A stretch of 55,911 nt of DNA, taken from positions 516,792 to 572,702 of the forward strand of contig NZ_NOLJ01000007.1 of assembly GCF_002246015.1 (NCBI RefSeq), read 5' to 3'. Numbering within the stretch: position 1 is the first letter of the stretch; the number at the start of each line of letters is the position of its first letter. A program made the translations under genes and the position numbers. Positions 36,936-46,006 of the stretch are shown here, in pieces. Source of the DNA: Nostoc sp. 'Peltigera membranacea cyanobiont' 210A. GTDB lineage: Bacteria > Cyanobacteriota > Cyanobacteriia > Cyanobacteriales > Nostocaceae. The notes beneath the pieces were generated by a model. The model was not told the DNA's origin. It ran no database searches and saw nothing but the letters and a program-made list of their open reading frames with translations.

Positions 36936-37012
36936 GCAGTGTAAATAAAAAATTAACATTTTAATTTACATCATTTAGTGTAAATATATTAAGATGTAAT
37001 TTGCATTATACA
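36936..37012 (+). promoter_or_regulatory. Cluster of TGTAAAT-like boxes upstream of the pPIWI-RE operon
   Basis: The 190-bp leader contains TGTAAAT at 36940-36946, its inverse ATTTACA at 36964-36970, TGTAAAT at 36979-36985 and ATGTAAT at 36994-37000, followed by an imperfect inverse ATTATACAT (37004-37012). Three of these are spaced by exactly 15 bases. The last boxes lie within 25 bases of the ATG at 37018. The arrangement suggests an operator for a repressor or activator that is not encoded in this window. Core promoter elements overlap and could not be assigned separately. Confidence 0.5.
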
Positions 37013-37017
37013 TAGCC

Positions 37018-38535
37018 ATGTACTTTGAGGACGTGCGTCAGTGGCAGGGAACTGCGGAGGCTCTGACAAAGGAGCTAAAACGCCAGATTAAACACCTTGA
37101 AATCTCTATAGAATCACCTGCCCTCCGTACCATTCGGTCATGGAGAGCAAAACAACTTTTATCACAACCCAAAGGGCAAGAATTTGGATTTAGACAAATT
37201 TTGGAGGGTTTGGCAACTGCTCTCCTATTGAAGAAGGGTTGGACACTTGCGGCGATCGCTCAAGTTTTGCCTTCCTTTGGTGAAGATGTTTTAGAGAGGC
37301 AAATTATTGCAGAGGCTCAAGGTCATGATCCTACTTGGCTACCTACAGTTTCAGCAACTTCTTTGCCTTTACCTACAGGACATCGCCCAGCTATAGATAT
37401 GGCTGAAGATGCTGTGATGTTACTTGCTCAGGGAATTCTTCGCCAATATGACCGGGTTCTCCCAGGTCGAGAAATTGTGCGCCAAGACGATAGTATGCTG
37501 CCACCAGAACTCTATCAAGCAATGTGCAAATTGGGTCGTCTATATATTGAAGAAGGATTAAGCGATCGCGCTGCTTGCGTGCATACTGTTTTAGATAATG
37601 CTCGATACTCTCTTGGTGGCGATCGCTGGCAGTTAGGAGTGTTTAACCAATCAGACTTTCGCTTTTCTCGCGTCACCTTAATCGATCCAGATTTACGAGT
37701 ACCCACCTCAGACTGTGCAGAGATTGCCAACTTGAGCGGGGGTTTTGGTGAAGATAATGTGATTGAGCATCGGTTATATACTGACTTATGCCAAGCAACT
37801 GAACGATTGGGCGGTCGTCGCCAACACAAAGCTTACACCGCCCTACGAGAGTTATTTGGCAGGTACTCTCTAATAGGAGAACGGCAACTATTAGACTACT
37901 TGGTTGAAAACGACTTAACCCCTTTACAGGGAATGATTATTGAGAAATTCTTCAACTCAGTACCAGATATCTGGCTAGTTGATGGACTAGCACATCGCTG
38001 CGCCCACTGTGGCACATTGATGCGATCGCATCCCAACAAAAAACTTTTTTCACAAGGGCGCTGTCCAATTCGCCAGTGCATTGGCCACAACTCGCCAAAA
38101 GTATCTGAAAAACTAGATCCCAAAGATATTTTACGAATTGCCGAGCCGCGAATTCTTACCTACTGGACAGGCCCAGCAATTGACGAATTAGCAATTTTTG
38201 ATACAGCCCGACAAAATAAGCTCAATGCTGAACTTTACCCAGAATCCGATTTATGCGATGTGGCAATTAACGAACGGGCAATTGGAATTGATGCCAAATC
38301 TTACACAAGTCCCGTGACTCTGGCTTTGCGTCTCAATCGTAGTATTGGCGGGCTGATTCACTATCGCCGCCGGATTCTTGCTGTGAGCGATCGCTTAATC
38401 GAGGATAATCCAAGCTACATTTCTACCCTCATCTCAACACTAGATAAAAAGGGCGATCCCGCCAGTTTAGAAATTATGTCGGTTTCCTCTGTAATTGATT
38501 TTTTAAAGAAGATGCCTTATGCGAACCAAACCTAA
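37018..38535 (+). CDS. pPIWI-RE-associated PD-(D/E)xK restriction endonuclease with zinc ribbon
   Basis: A 505-residue protein at the head of the operon. Residues 1-320 are mostly helical and resemble the accessory N-terminal region found in pPIWI-RE systems. A zinc ribbon follows: C328-x2-C331 (CAHC) and C349-x4-C354 (CPIRQC). The C-terminal 130 residues look like a restriction-endonuclease fold, with E in TGPAIDELAIFD, D414 in CDVAI and D425-A-K427 in GIDAKSY, matching D-x10-(D/E)xK. The family is reported to be paired with a DinG helicase and a PIWI protein, as here; it is expected to cut DNA of invaders or R-loop-bearing DNA, which is a prediction. It overlaps the helicase gene by 17 bp. 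Confidence 0.82.
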   Translation: MYFEDVRQWQGTAEALTKELKRQIKHLEISIESPALRTIRSWRAKQLLSQPKGQEFGFRQILEGLATALLLKKGWTLAAIAQVLPSFGEDVLERQIIAEAQGHDPTWLPTVSATSLPLPTGHRPAIDMAEDAVMLLAQGILRQYDRVLPGREIVRQDDSMLPPELYQAMCKLGRLYIEEGLSDRAACVHTVLDNARYSLGGDRWQLGVFNQSDFRFSRVTLIDPDLRVPTSDCAEIANLSGGFGEDNVIEHRLYTDLCQATERLGGRRQHKAYTALRELFGRYSLIGERQLLDYLVENDLTPLQGMIIEKFFNSVPDIWLVDGLAHRCAHCGTLMRSHPNKKLFSQGRCPIRQCIGHNSPKVSEKLDPKDILRIAEPRILTYWTGPAIDELAIFDTARQNKLNAELYPESDLCDVAINERAIGIDAKSYTSPVTLALRLNRSIGGLIHYRRRILAVSDRLIEDNPSYISTLISTLDKKGDPASLEIMSVSSVIDFLKKMPYANQT

Positions 38536-41500
38536 TTTCTGGAAAGGTATAGACCGAATTTGCTGGCTTTGCGTCTTAATGGAGGAATTTATTGATACTA
38601 ATTCACTGGAGTACGCGCCAGTAATTATGTCAGGCATGGCCAGCATTTTAAATGCAGCTGTATTAGAGCAAGCCCGTCAAGCTATTTTCAATATGCGGCA
38701 GATGTCCCTGACTTTTGTTACACGGCAGTCAGTTCAACACGCAATTGCTCTCTATAACAATCATCATTACTGCAACCACACTAAAGGAGCGTATGAGATT
38801 GATACCGAAACACTGCACTTCAAAAGAACAGATCCTTTAGAAGATTCTCAAATTACACAAGCGCGTCAAATTTTAAGTGCCCCTTTGTCATACGATTTGT
38901 ATAGTTTTACATTTGCCGATCCTCGTCAGGCGATGGCGGTTGCATTAGGTGAAGAGTCAACCGCCGTGAAGTTAGACATCCCTCGTATAACTGCCCCGAT
39001 TGCTGCACGTCGTACACATTCTCTCAATCGCCAACCAAGAGGAAAGATTCGCATTCCCTTAAGTGAACTGCGCGATCTGGCTATTGAGATGGACGAGCGT
39101 GAAAAGCAAGATACTGAGCGACGACGTGGTAACTGGGCAGATCGTTTTGAACGCTTTGACCTCATGGTATCGGAGGCTGGAAAAGGTCTGCGGAAAGAAG
39201 AAGATGTTCTGGAATTAGAAGACATCAAGCACTTAATTGGTTTGCCAGGGTCAGGTAAAACAACCATTCTCGTCTTGATAGCTATCTGGCTGGGACTAAA
39301 TGACTATAAAGCCATGTTTGTGTTTCCCTCCATTGAAGTTGCTAGACAGTACATGGCTGAACTGGCATTTCATCAAGTTAAGGTGGGAATGCTTGTCGGA
39401 CAAAGTGATGAAACTCGTCGTCGTCATGCAGACAATATTGCTGAAGCTATAGCAACCGGAGGTAATGGTGGCTTTGCCTACACCTTAGAACAGGCAGAAG
39501 TTTTCGGTATGAACTGCGTCCTACCAGCCTTTTCAACTGCTGATATGTCCCTGTGGGGCTTTGGTTACGCACCTTGCAACGAGATATTGCAAGGCGGGGG
39601 GAAACAGGGAAAGATGAAGAAATGCCTGTGTCCCTTATGGACAATGTGCGGTCGAAACAAAGCAGCGCGAGATTTGTTGGATGCTAATATTTGGGTTGGT
39701 CATGTGCGATCGCTCGATACTAAAATATCACCTCACGCCATTCAGGAACAAGTACGATATTTTGAATTAATTGCCCGTACCTTCGACGTAGTTGTTTTCG
39801 ACGAAGGCGACATGGTGCAGACAGTGTTAGATGGTTATGGGGCAGCAACTTTAAGTATTTCAGGCTCAGAGCATTCCATTCATCGGGTAATTTTAGAACA
39901 AATCCATAATCGTTTTGCTCGTGGTGAAAACTATCGACTATTTGATCGGGATGTGGAACTTTACAGTCGTGACTTGTCAGAATTTGGTAACCATAATACT
40001 TCCTTAATTACCACCCTTCAGAATATGTCTAAGTCGCGGGTGGGAGAACGCTACGAAAATCAATTACTGACTGTATTACGGATTGTTAGCGAATTATTGA
40101 ATAGTTTAAAGAAATCCTCTCAGCAGAATGATCTTGATCAACAAGAGGTCGAGCTAGGTTTTAGTAAAAGTCGGGCGCTGACTGAATTTTGGGAAGCGGC
40201 AGCATATAACGCTTTCTACGATCGCACAGGTGTTGAGAACCCTCAAGACTTTAAAGCAGATTTGTGGCCTCGGATTTTAGGCTATAACCGTGAAACCCTT
40301 GAAAAGCAATGGAAAACTCTCATTAGTCATTTCCGCCGTTACCTGGCTGAAAATCTGATTAAGCGACGTGATGCGATCGTTGAAGAAATTGCTGAATTAT
40401 TTCTCAAGCTCTGTTTTCCAGATCATTTATCAACAATAGAAGCAGAAGATTTAGCTAAATTACTTATAACTGTTACTTTCGTAATTGTGGGCTACCAGCG
40501 AATTGTACCAGGAACTAGAACGATGGTTGCAGAAGGTTTCATTCGTGAACCAATTGGGGGGTCAATTGCATCATCAGAACTCCGAAAATTTATTCCAGAA
40601 AGCATTTTAGGTTCATTTTCTGGAGTGGAATACAGTTTTTTCAAAGCACAAACAACACGTACCGCCGCCAAAAATGTGCAATTGTCCTACATTACATTTG
40701 TTGGTGCGCCTCGAATGTTAATGCATCGCTTTCATCGGTTGTTAGACGCAGATGATGGACATCCCAGCCCAGCCGTTTTAATTACCTCGGCAACTTCATT
40801 TTTAGAAGCTAGTCCCGCCTACCACATTAACGCTGGCCCGCATTATTTACTAAAACCGCGTCAGTCAGAAAATAAAGCAGAGCAGAGCGTTTATCGTTTC
40901 AAATGGTTTCCAGATAGTGAACGTGGTGATGAACCCCTCAAATATAGCGGTGCTGGCGACCTTCAAAAGCGTAATCTTCTGCGAATGGTGAATGCTCTTG
41001 TAGGAGGAAGTAAACCTGAAATTTACAAGTCTATGGATAGATTTGATGTAAAGTCTGGTATTCGTCGCAAAGCCGCCTTAGTTGTCAATAGTTATGAACA
41101 GGCTCGTTCTATCAAGAAATATATCAATGACTATCATCCTGAAGTTGGTAGACACACAAAAGCAATTGTTCAATCCCTCAGAGATGGAGAACAACCGGCA
41201 GATTTCGTTACCTCTGCTCAGTGTGAGGCATTAGGAGACGATGAAAACTGTGATATTTTAATTTTTCCTATGTTGGCAATTGGTCGAGGTGTAAACATCG
41301 TTTTCACCAAAGGAGACAGAAAACTAGATGCGGCAATTGGCTCGATTTACTTCCTGACTCGTCCTCATCCTACCAAGGATGATATGCAGCTTTTGTACAG
41401 CTTGGCAGGACGGGCAACACAAGAATTTGATAGTCGAGTTTTTAGTGAAACAGAAGATTTAAATGCGATCGCAACTTCTTGGCAGCAATCCAGAAAAGAC

Positions 41501-41926
41501 CTTTGGAAAACTGCTAATAGATTGTTACGTGAACCCTTAATGGCTAGCCGTTTAGGCCCTGAACTTTTCAAATCGTTTACAGCTAATCAAATGGTTGCAA
41601 TTTTGCAAACAATTGGGCGAGGAATGCGGAATGGATGCCCTGTATCAGTTTACTTTGTGGATGCGGCTTGGGCTAAAAAATCAGCAGAAGGTAAACCCGA
41701 CTCTGGGCGAGATAGTATGCTGGTTCAGATGCGAATCATTTTAGAAGAATGTATCAACCATGAAGATCCCGTAATTCGGGAAATTTATCAAGAACTTTAT
41801 GGCGCATTTTTAGCACCTTTACAACGTATTGAAGGAGTAATTTACCCTCATGAACTAGCTAATTCACAAGATTTTACGGATGAAGAAGACGGTTTTAATG
41901 ATTTTTCACCACTATTGGAGATGTAA
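38519..41926 (+). CDS. DinG-like superfamily 2 helicase of the pPIWI-RE system
   Basis: A 1135-residue helicase. Residues 1-230 form an alpha-helical N-terminal domain specific to these systems. Walker A is GLPGSGKTT (241-249), and the motif II box reads VVFDEGDM with D428-E-G-D431 instead of DEAH. Between them C333, C353, C369, C371 and C377 (APCNEIL, KKCLCPLWTMC) resemble the iron-sulfur cysteines of the XPD/DinG group, although spacing differs from the classical pattern. Motif VI near 1030 is QTIGRGMRNG, the arginine-finger region. Such helicases unwind DNA or RNA-DNA duplexes. The gene starts within the nuclease gene and ends two bases before the PIWI gene. An alternative start is M21 at 38579. 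Confidence 0.85.
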   Translation: MRTKPNFWKGIDRICWLCVLMEEFIDTNSLEYAPVIMSGMASILNAAVLEQARQAIFNMRQMSLTFVTRQSVQHAIALYNNHHYCNHTKGAYEIDTETLHFKRTDPLEDSQITQARQILSAPLSYDLYSFTFADPRQAMAVALGEESTAVKLDIPRITAPIAARRTHSLNRQPRGKIRIPLSELRDLAIEMDEREKQDTERRRGNWADRFERFDLMVSEAGKGLRKEEDVLELEDIKHLIGLPGSGKTTILVLIAIWLGLNDYKAMFVFPSIEVARQYMAELAFHQVKVGMLVGQSDETRRRHADNIAEAIATGGNGGFAYTLEQAEVFGMNCVLPAFSTADMSLWGFGYAPCNEILQGGGKQGKMKKCLCPLWTMCGRNKAARDLLDANIWVGHVRSLDTKISPHAIQEQVRYFELIARTFDVVVFDEGDMVQTVLDGYGAATLSISGSEHSIHRVILEQIHNRFARGENYRLFDRDVELYSRDLSEFGNHNTSLITTLQNMSKSRVGERYENQLLTVLRIVSELLNSLKKSSQQNDLDQQEVELGFSKSRALTEFWEAAAYNAFYDRTGVENPQDFKADLWPRILGYNRETLEKQWKTLISHFRRYLAENLIKRRDAIVEEIAELFLKLCFPDHLSTIEAEDLAKLLITVTFVIVGYQRIVPGTRTMVAEGFIREPIGGSIASSELRKFIPESILGSFSGVEYSFFKAQTTRTAAKNVQLSYITFVGAPRMLMHRFHRLLDADDGHPSPAVLITSATSFLEASPAYHINAGPHYLLKPRQSENKAEQSVYRFKWFPDSERGDEPLKYSGAGDLQKRNLLRMVNALVGGSKPEIYKSMDRFDVKSGIRRKAALVVNSYEQARSIKKYINDYHPEVGRHTKAIVQSLRDGEQPADFVTSAQCEALGDDENCDILIFPMLAIGRGVNIVFTKGDRKLDAAIGSIYFLTRPHPTKDDMQLLYSLAGRATQEFDSRVFSETEDLNAIATSWQQSRKDLWKTANRLLREPLMASRLGPELFKSFTANQMVAILQTIGRGMRNGCPVSVYFVDAAWAKKSAEGKPDSGRDSMLVQMRIILEECINHEDPVIREIYQELYGAFLAPLQRIEGVIYPHELANSQDFTDEEDGFNDFSPLLEM

Positions 41927-41928
41927 GA

Positions 41929-44900
41929 ATGACCGACAATTTTGATAATGAAATGGAATTGGAAGAAGATTTTTTTGAAGAAGAGGAAGAACAAGAAACT
42001 GATGGTAGTTTAGTTTCAGATACCTTTTATATTCAGCAAGGTCAAATCAAACCAATTAAACAATTTCCTTTAGCCTTCACTGTACCAGATAAACTACCTC
42101 CAATCATAGTAGAGGGTTTGAAACTTAGCTGGACAAAAGCATCTCTGCTCAGTTTTACCGAGATTCAAAAAGGAGCTAATGTCAAAAATCTCCCCTATGC
42201 CTCATTGCGAGGTTTTCTACAAGTAGTACTAAAAGATGCGGCGCGAATTGAACCAGAAGTAGGTCTTAGCAAGTTTGCATTAAATTATGCTAAAAGCGAT
42301 AGTGTGCCAGAACCTTTTGTTTACTTAAATAGTGGTAATCAAGAAGAAATAAATAAAGTGCTTCGTCCAATTATTAATGATTGGCTCACCATTTATCTTA
42401 GACCTTTTGCCAAGGAAGAAGATATATCAATAGAGATTATTGAGCGATTAGAAGATTTGCGAGAAAGAGGAGAGTTAATAAAAATTTCTCCATTTAAATC
42501 TCAAATATTACCTTGGGGTTCAGATGAAAAGACAGGTACAACTCAACCAAAAGATAAATATGCCTATCGGATGCTGGCAGATTACGCGGCTCGCCAAATT
42601 GCTGGACAGGTAATTTTTCCAGAGTTAGGGCCGATTAAACGCATTATTTCCAGCAACGGAACATTTACCTCTGGTATGGCAGAACTTATTACTGATCCGA
42701 TCATCCTAGATAGTACAAAAGGGAAATTCAGTTTTGTAGTGCGCCTAGAAGTCGTTACTTATCCATCTTTGCGTCAACCTTTGTTGAGAGTTGAGGTTTC
42801 CAAACGTCGCTGGTTCACTCAATTAAAAGCTCCTAAATATGACTGCAACAATATTAGCGGTTTCATCTTTTCTCAAGACTATCCTGATTGTACTTTTAGC
42901 TATCAAGTAAAATGTGAACGAGATAAAAATAATAAAAAAGGTAAACATAACAAGCAAGAAAATAATAATTTGCGTTGGGTGACAGATACAGATTTTGAAA
43001 CCCTGCGAAGAACATTGAACTTTCCTTTGCAATCTTTTGATGGGCAACAAATTGCTTTGGGCAAAGCCTCTACTGATAGCTGTGAGGTAGTTATGACTTA
43101 CCGTAATGGACTTCAAGATATTTCAGAAAATGACGAAGATACTTCAGAAAAATATGGTATTGAAACAGGTGTACCAGAGATTGATAAATTAGACGCTTTT
43201 GAGGCGATCGCTAAAATTCTTGAACCGTTAGGAATTAAAGTATTCGATGGTTACACAGAAGTACCATCTAAGCATAAACTAGATGATACAGCATCGCGTA
43301 TGATTAATCTTCCAACACTGCTTGGTGGTGTTTTGGAAGCTCTTGAAACAAATACCAGCTTGGAGTTTACTCCGAAGTATTTCGATCAACTCAATGATAA
43401 ACAAATTGATGACTTACTATGTAAATACTTTGACCTTCGTTTAGAAGGGATTCATTGGGCAAGAAAAGCCTTTCAATTCAAGGGACGCATACTGAATCAG
43501 ACAGATGAACTTCAAAAAATTATTCAAGCAAACCAAGCAGCGATTCAGCAATTGTATCCCAATCAAAGACCCTTATTATTTATCTTTTATGAATCTGAGT
43601 TGCAAACAGAAGCGAAACTATTGCAGAAAATTACTCAAGTTTTGTGGGGAGACACCCTCGAAATAAAGATTAATCGCTTACCAGAAGATACCCACGGGCC
43701 ACGAGAAGGTTTACCTGGAAAAGAGTTGAAAGCTAAAGAGCGATCGCGTGAGCGAATTAAAGCATGGGAATCCACTGCAAAACAGATTGAAAAGCTAAAT
43801 CAGCCAACTTTCTGCTTAATCATGGCGCGGAACTTTTACCCAGATCCTACTGGTCAAAACACTGTGAAACCTGATGATAAAGTTAATAAACCTTCAACCC
43901 GCCAAGCATTAGCAAAGGTTGGTGCTGGTGTCCAGTTTCTACTACCCATCGCAAAGATACGAAAAACAAACTGTCTTAAACTCGCAGACTTTTTTCATCG
44001 GATGCAGTCAGCACTAAAAGATTTGCTCTTTGCTCATTCTGGTTACATTAATGATCTGAGAGAAAAAGTTGATAAGTATCTGCAAAGTATCCCGCTAGAA
44101 GCCAGACCAAAAGAAATTATTGCAATTACAATCGTCCGTAAACAAAAGGGTCGCGCTCGTGGCAGTATTGGAAATACATTTTTACCAATAGCAATACGCC
44201 TGAATGTAGATACAGGGAAATGTGACTTTTGCTGTGCTTATGATAAAGGAAATTTAGCAATAACTCCTTGGAGTAGCTTTATTGATGCGCGAGCTTTTAT
44301 TGCCCAACTTACTCCAATCAAACTAGCTGACAAAGAGGATGTACGTAAAACTCGATTCATGGAATTTGTAAAACAGATTGTTACTAACTCTGTGAAAGAA
44401 GGGATGCAACCATTAGTTATGATTGATTCTTCCAACTGCGTTAAACTTTGGAATTGGTTAGCTGATATCAAAATTAATGCTAATCAAATTAACCTTGGTC
44501 AACAGTATGAGAATATGCAGGATGAATGGCAAAGCGCACGTTTAATTCGCATTCGCCAAGAACTTGCCCCTGGCATTATTGAGAAAAAATCAAGACATTT
44601 AATAGAAACTTCTGTAGAAGATATCAGAACTAAAGAAGAACTAAATAAACTACCGCCTAATCTAGAAATTCCTTCCGCGTCAAGTGCGACTGGGTTATTT
44701 CGACTCAGCGCGACTAACCAAACTGGATGCGTAGCTTATCTATCTGTGGCGCGTGAATTACCACAAAGAAAAGCTCGTGGGCAAAGTTGCTATCGCTCAA
44801 CCGATACTCTAGTAAAACAAACTGGGTTAAAGATAAGTCAACTCTCTAAAAAACCTCCATTTGCGGGTCGCTGGCCTACTCCCAACCCCCTTGAGATTGT

Positions 44901-45090
44901 TGTTACCTTGAGACAACCAGAAGATAATCCTGATGATCTAGCTGCCCTTGTGGAGTCACTGCGCTATGGCTTTGGTCACTATAGCGATTGGACAGGTTTG
45001 CCTGCTCCCCTATTTTTTGAGCGTGTTGTACGGGACTATATCAGTGATTTTGCGATCGCAGATGAGGACATTGAATCAGCGCAAGATTAA
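41929..45090 (+). CDS. pPIWI-RE family PIWI/Argonaute-like protein
   Basis: A 1053-residue divergent PIWI protein. After an acidic N-terminus (EEDFFEEEEEQE) comes the X-type module (about 30-390), with SLRQPLLRVEVSKRRWF. A MID-like region follows to about 640 (ending near LPEDTHGPREGLPG). The RNase H-like domain runs from about 720 to the end: RPKEIIAITIVRKQKGRARG, PLVMIDSSN (D833), a C-terminal SLRYGFGHYSDWTGLPAPLF typical of PIWI ends, and FFERVV near 1029. I cannot assign the catalytic tetrad with confidence; the family name refers to conserved Arg and Glu residues rather than the classical DEDX set. It lies two bases after the helicase gene. It probably binds an RNA or DNA guide. Confidence 0.82.
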   Translation: MTDNFDNEMELEEDFFEEEEEQETDGSLVSDTFYIQQGQIKPIKQFPLAFTVPDKLPPIIVEGLKLSWTKASLLSFTEIQKGANVKNLPYASLRGFLQVVLKDAARIEPEVGLSKFALNYAKSDSVPEPFVYLNSGNQEEINKVLRPIINDWLTIYLRPFAKEEDISIEIIERLEDLRERGELIKISPFKSQILPWGSDEKTGTTQPKDKYAYRMLADYAARQIAGQVIFPELGPIKRIISSNGTFTSGMAELITDPIILDSTKGKFSFVVRLEVVTYPSLRQPLLRVEVSKRRWFTQLKAPKYDCNNISGFIFSQDYPDCTFSYQVKCERDKNNKKGKHNKQENNNLRWVTDTDFETLRRTLNFPLQSFDGQQIALGKASTDSCEVVMTYRNGLQDISENDEDTSEKYGIETGVPEIDKLDAFEAIAKILEPLGIKVFDGYTEVPSKHKLDDTASRMINLPTLLGGVLEALETNTSLEFTPKYFDQLNDKQIDDLLCKYFDLRLEGIHWARKAFQFKGRILNQTDELQKIIQANQAAIQQLYPNQRPLLFIFYESELQTEAKLLQKITQVLWGDTLEIKINRLPEDTHGPREGLPGKELKAKERSRERIKAWESTAKQIEKLNQPTFCLIMARNFYPDPTGQNTVKPDDKVNKPSTRQALAKVGAGVQFLLPIAKIRKTNCLKLADFFHRMQSALKDLLFAHSGYINDLREKVDKYLQSIPLEARPKEIIAITIVRKQKGRARGSIGNTFLPIAIRLNVDTGKCDFCCAYDKGNLAITPWSSFIDARAFIAQLTPIKLADKEDVRKTRFMEFVKQIVTNSVKEGMQPLVMIDSSNCVKLWNWLADIKINANQINLGQQYENMQDEWQSARLIRIRQELAPGIIEKKSRHLIETSVEDIRTKEELNKLPPNLEIPSASSATGLFRLSATNQTGCVAYLSVARELPQRKARGQSCYRSTDTLVKQTGLKISQLSKKPPFAGRWPTPNPLEIVVTLRQPEDNPDDLAALVESLRYGFGHYSDWTGLPAPLFFERVVRDYISDFAIADEDIESAQD

Positions 45091-45611
45091 ATATCCTGCC
45101 AGTGTAGAAAGAGGCGACTAATTTATTTACAATCAAACTCGCACAAAGAGGACTGTTAGAATGCATCCCGACGTATTGGCATTGTAAGGAAACGCATTAA
45201 CAATGCGGTCGCTGTATTATACCAATTGGGAAAAAGAATGCGACAAATAGACCATTTGTAGAGACGCGATTCATTGCGTCTTTACCCAAAGATGTGTTGC
45301 AATCATTAATTAAATTGGTATTAGCATTGCAAGGGATTGCCAAATTTAATTCCCTACGAATTAATGAAATGCTGTACTTAACAAGCCAAGGTTAAAACTG
45401 CAACATAAAATTTGGCTTTACTGAGCTAGTGAAACCGCAGAACAAGCCCAAAAGCTGGCAAAAACAGTGTGATTGACATAGAGATATCAAGCAGCAATTG
45501 GGAAAGGAAACTACTACCTTGAATTGGGTATAACCCGTATGGTCTATGGCTTCAAGTCACTTTTCTAGATTTTATAATATAAGTAAGACATAAAAATAAC
45601 GCTTCAATTAT
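45091..45611. other. Intergenic region after the pPIWI-RE operon
   Basis: 521 bases containing the 101-bp repeat at 45220-45320. No obvious terminator hairpin follows the PIWI stop. The remainder holds nothing I recognise. The RemA-like gene starts at 45612 with no good ribosome-binding site in the last 20 bases. Confidence 0.5.
45220..45320. repeat. 101-bp repeat with TACCAATT ends, copy 1
   Basis: The repeat begins TACCAATTGGGAAAAAGAAT and ends AATTGGTA, with ACCATTTGTAGAGACGCGAT and a GACGCGATTCATTGCGTC hairpin in the middle. A nearly identical copy lies at 55061-55160. TTA borders both sides here (45217-45219 and 45321-45323), a possible target duplication. It encodes nothing. Confidence 0.8.
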
Positions 45612-45968
45612 ATGAAAATACTTTCATCAGAGCTAGTCCATTTGGGATTTGGCAAATATGTGCGTTCTGACCAAGTAACAGCAGTTATACCAATAGAAGA
45701 GGAGCGAGGCCCAGGACGACGAACCTTTGTTCACGTTCAAGGGCAGAGCGATCCAATTATCGCCTCTCGTGCTGAAGATACCATCGTGCGTGATTTAGTA
45801 CAGGAACCACACGAAGTTACTCAAGCCCGTCAGCAGCAGGAAATTCTTCAAGATTTATTGGTTAATTTAGCTAATGTTAATTCCACTGTGCGCCGAATTA
45901 ACCGTGATGAAGGCAGTTTGGATCTTGATTTGTTAGAGCGACGAATTAAGCAAGTCTTGGAAAATTAA
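45612..45968 (+). CDS. RemA-like (DUF370-like) small regulatory protein
   Basis: A 118-residue protein. VHLGFGKYVRSDQVTAVIPI matches RemA's I-GFGN-V---RVIAIV segment, and GRRTFVHVQGQSDPIIASRA aligns with RemA's [20 protein letters not shown], with the intervening RemA loop absent. RemA proteins are small DNA-binding regulators that control matrix and osmoprotection genes in Firmicutes. Residues 78-118 add a helical tail (QARQQQEILQDLLVNLANVN). The link is my alignment by eye, not a database result. The gene precedes the radical SAM gene by 38 bp on the same strand, as if co-transcribed. Confidence 0.6.
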   Translation: MKILSSELVHLGFGKYVRSDQVTAVIPIEEERGPGRRTFVHVQGQSDPIIASRAEDTIVRDLVQEPHEVTQARQQQEILQDLLVNLANVNSTVRRINRDEGSLDLDLLERRIKQVLEN

Positions 45969-46006
45969 TTGCAGAAATCAGCAAACTTTCATAACGGAGA
46001 ACGATA

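Noticed and set aside
41929..45090. A classical long Argonaute
   Set aside because: The length, the extra N-terminal module and the neighbours (DinG helicase and REase) fit pPIWI-RE better, and a standard DEDX tetrad could not be located.
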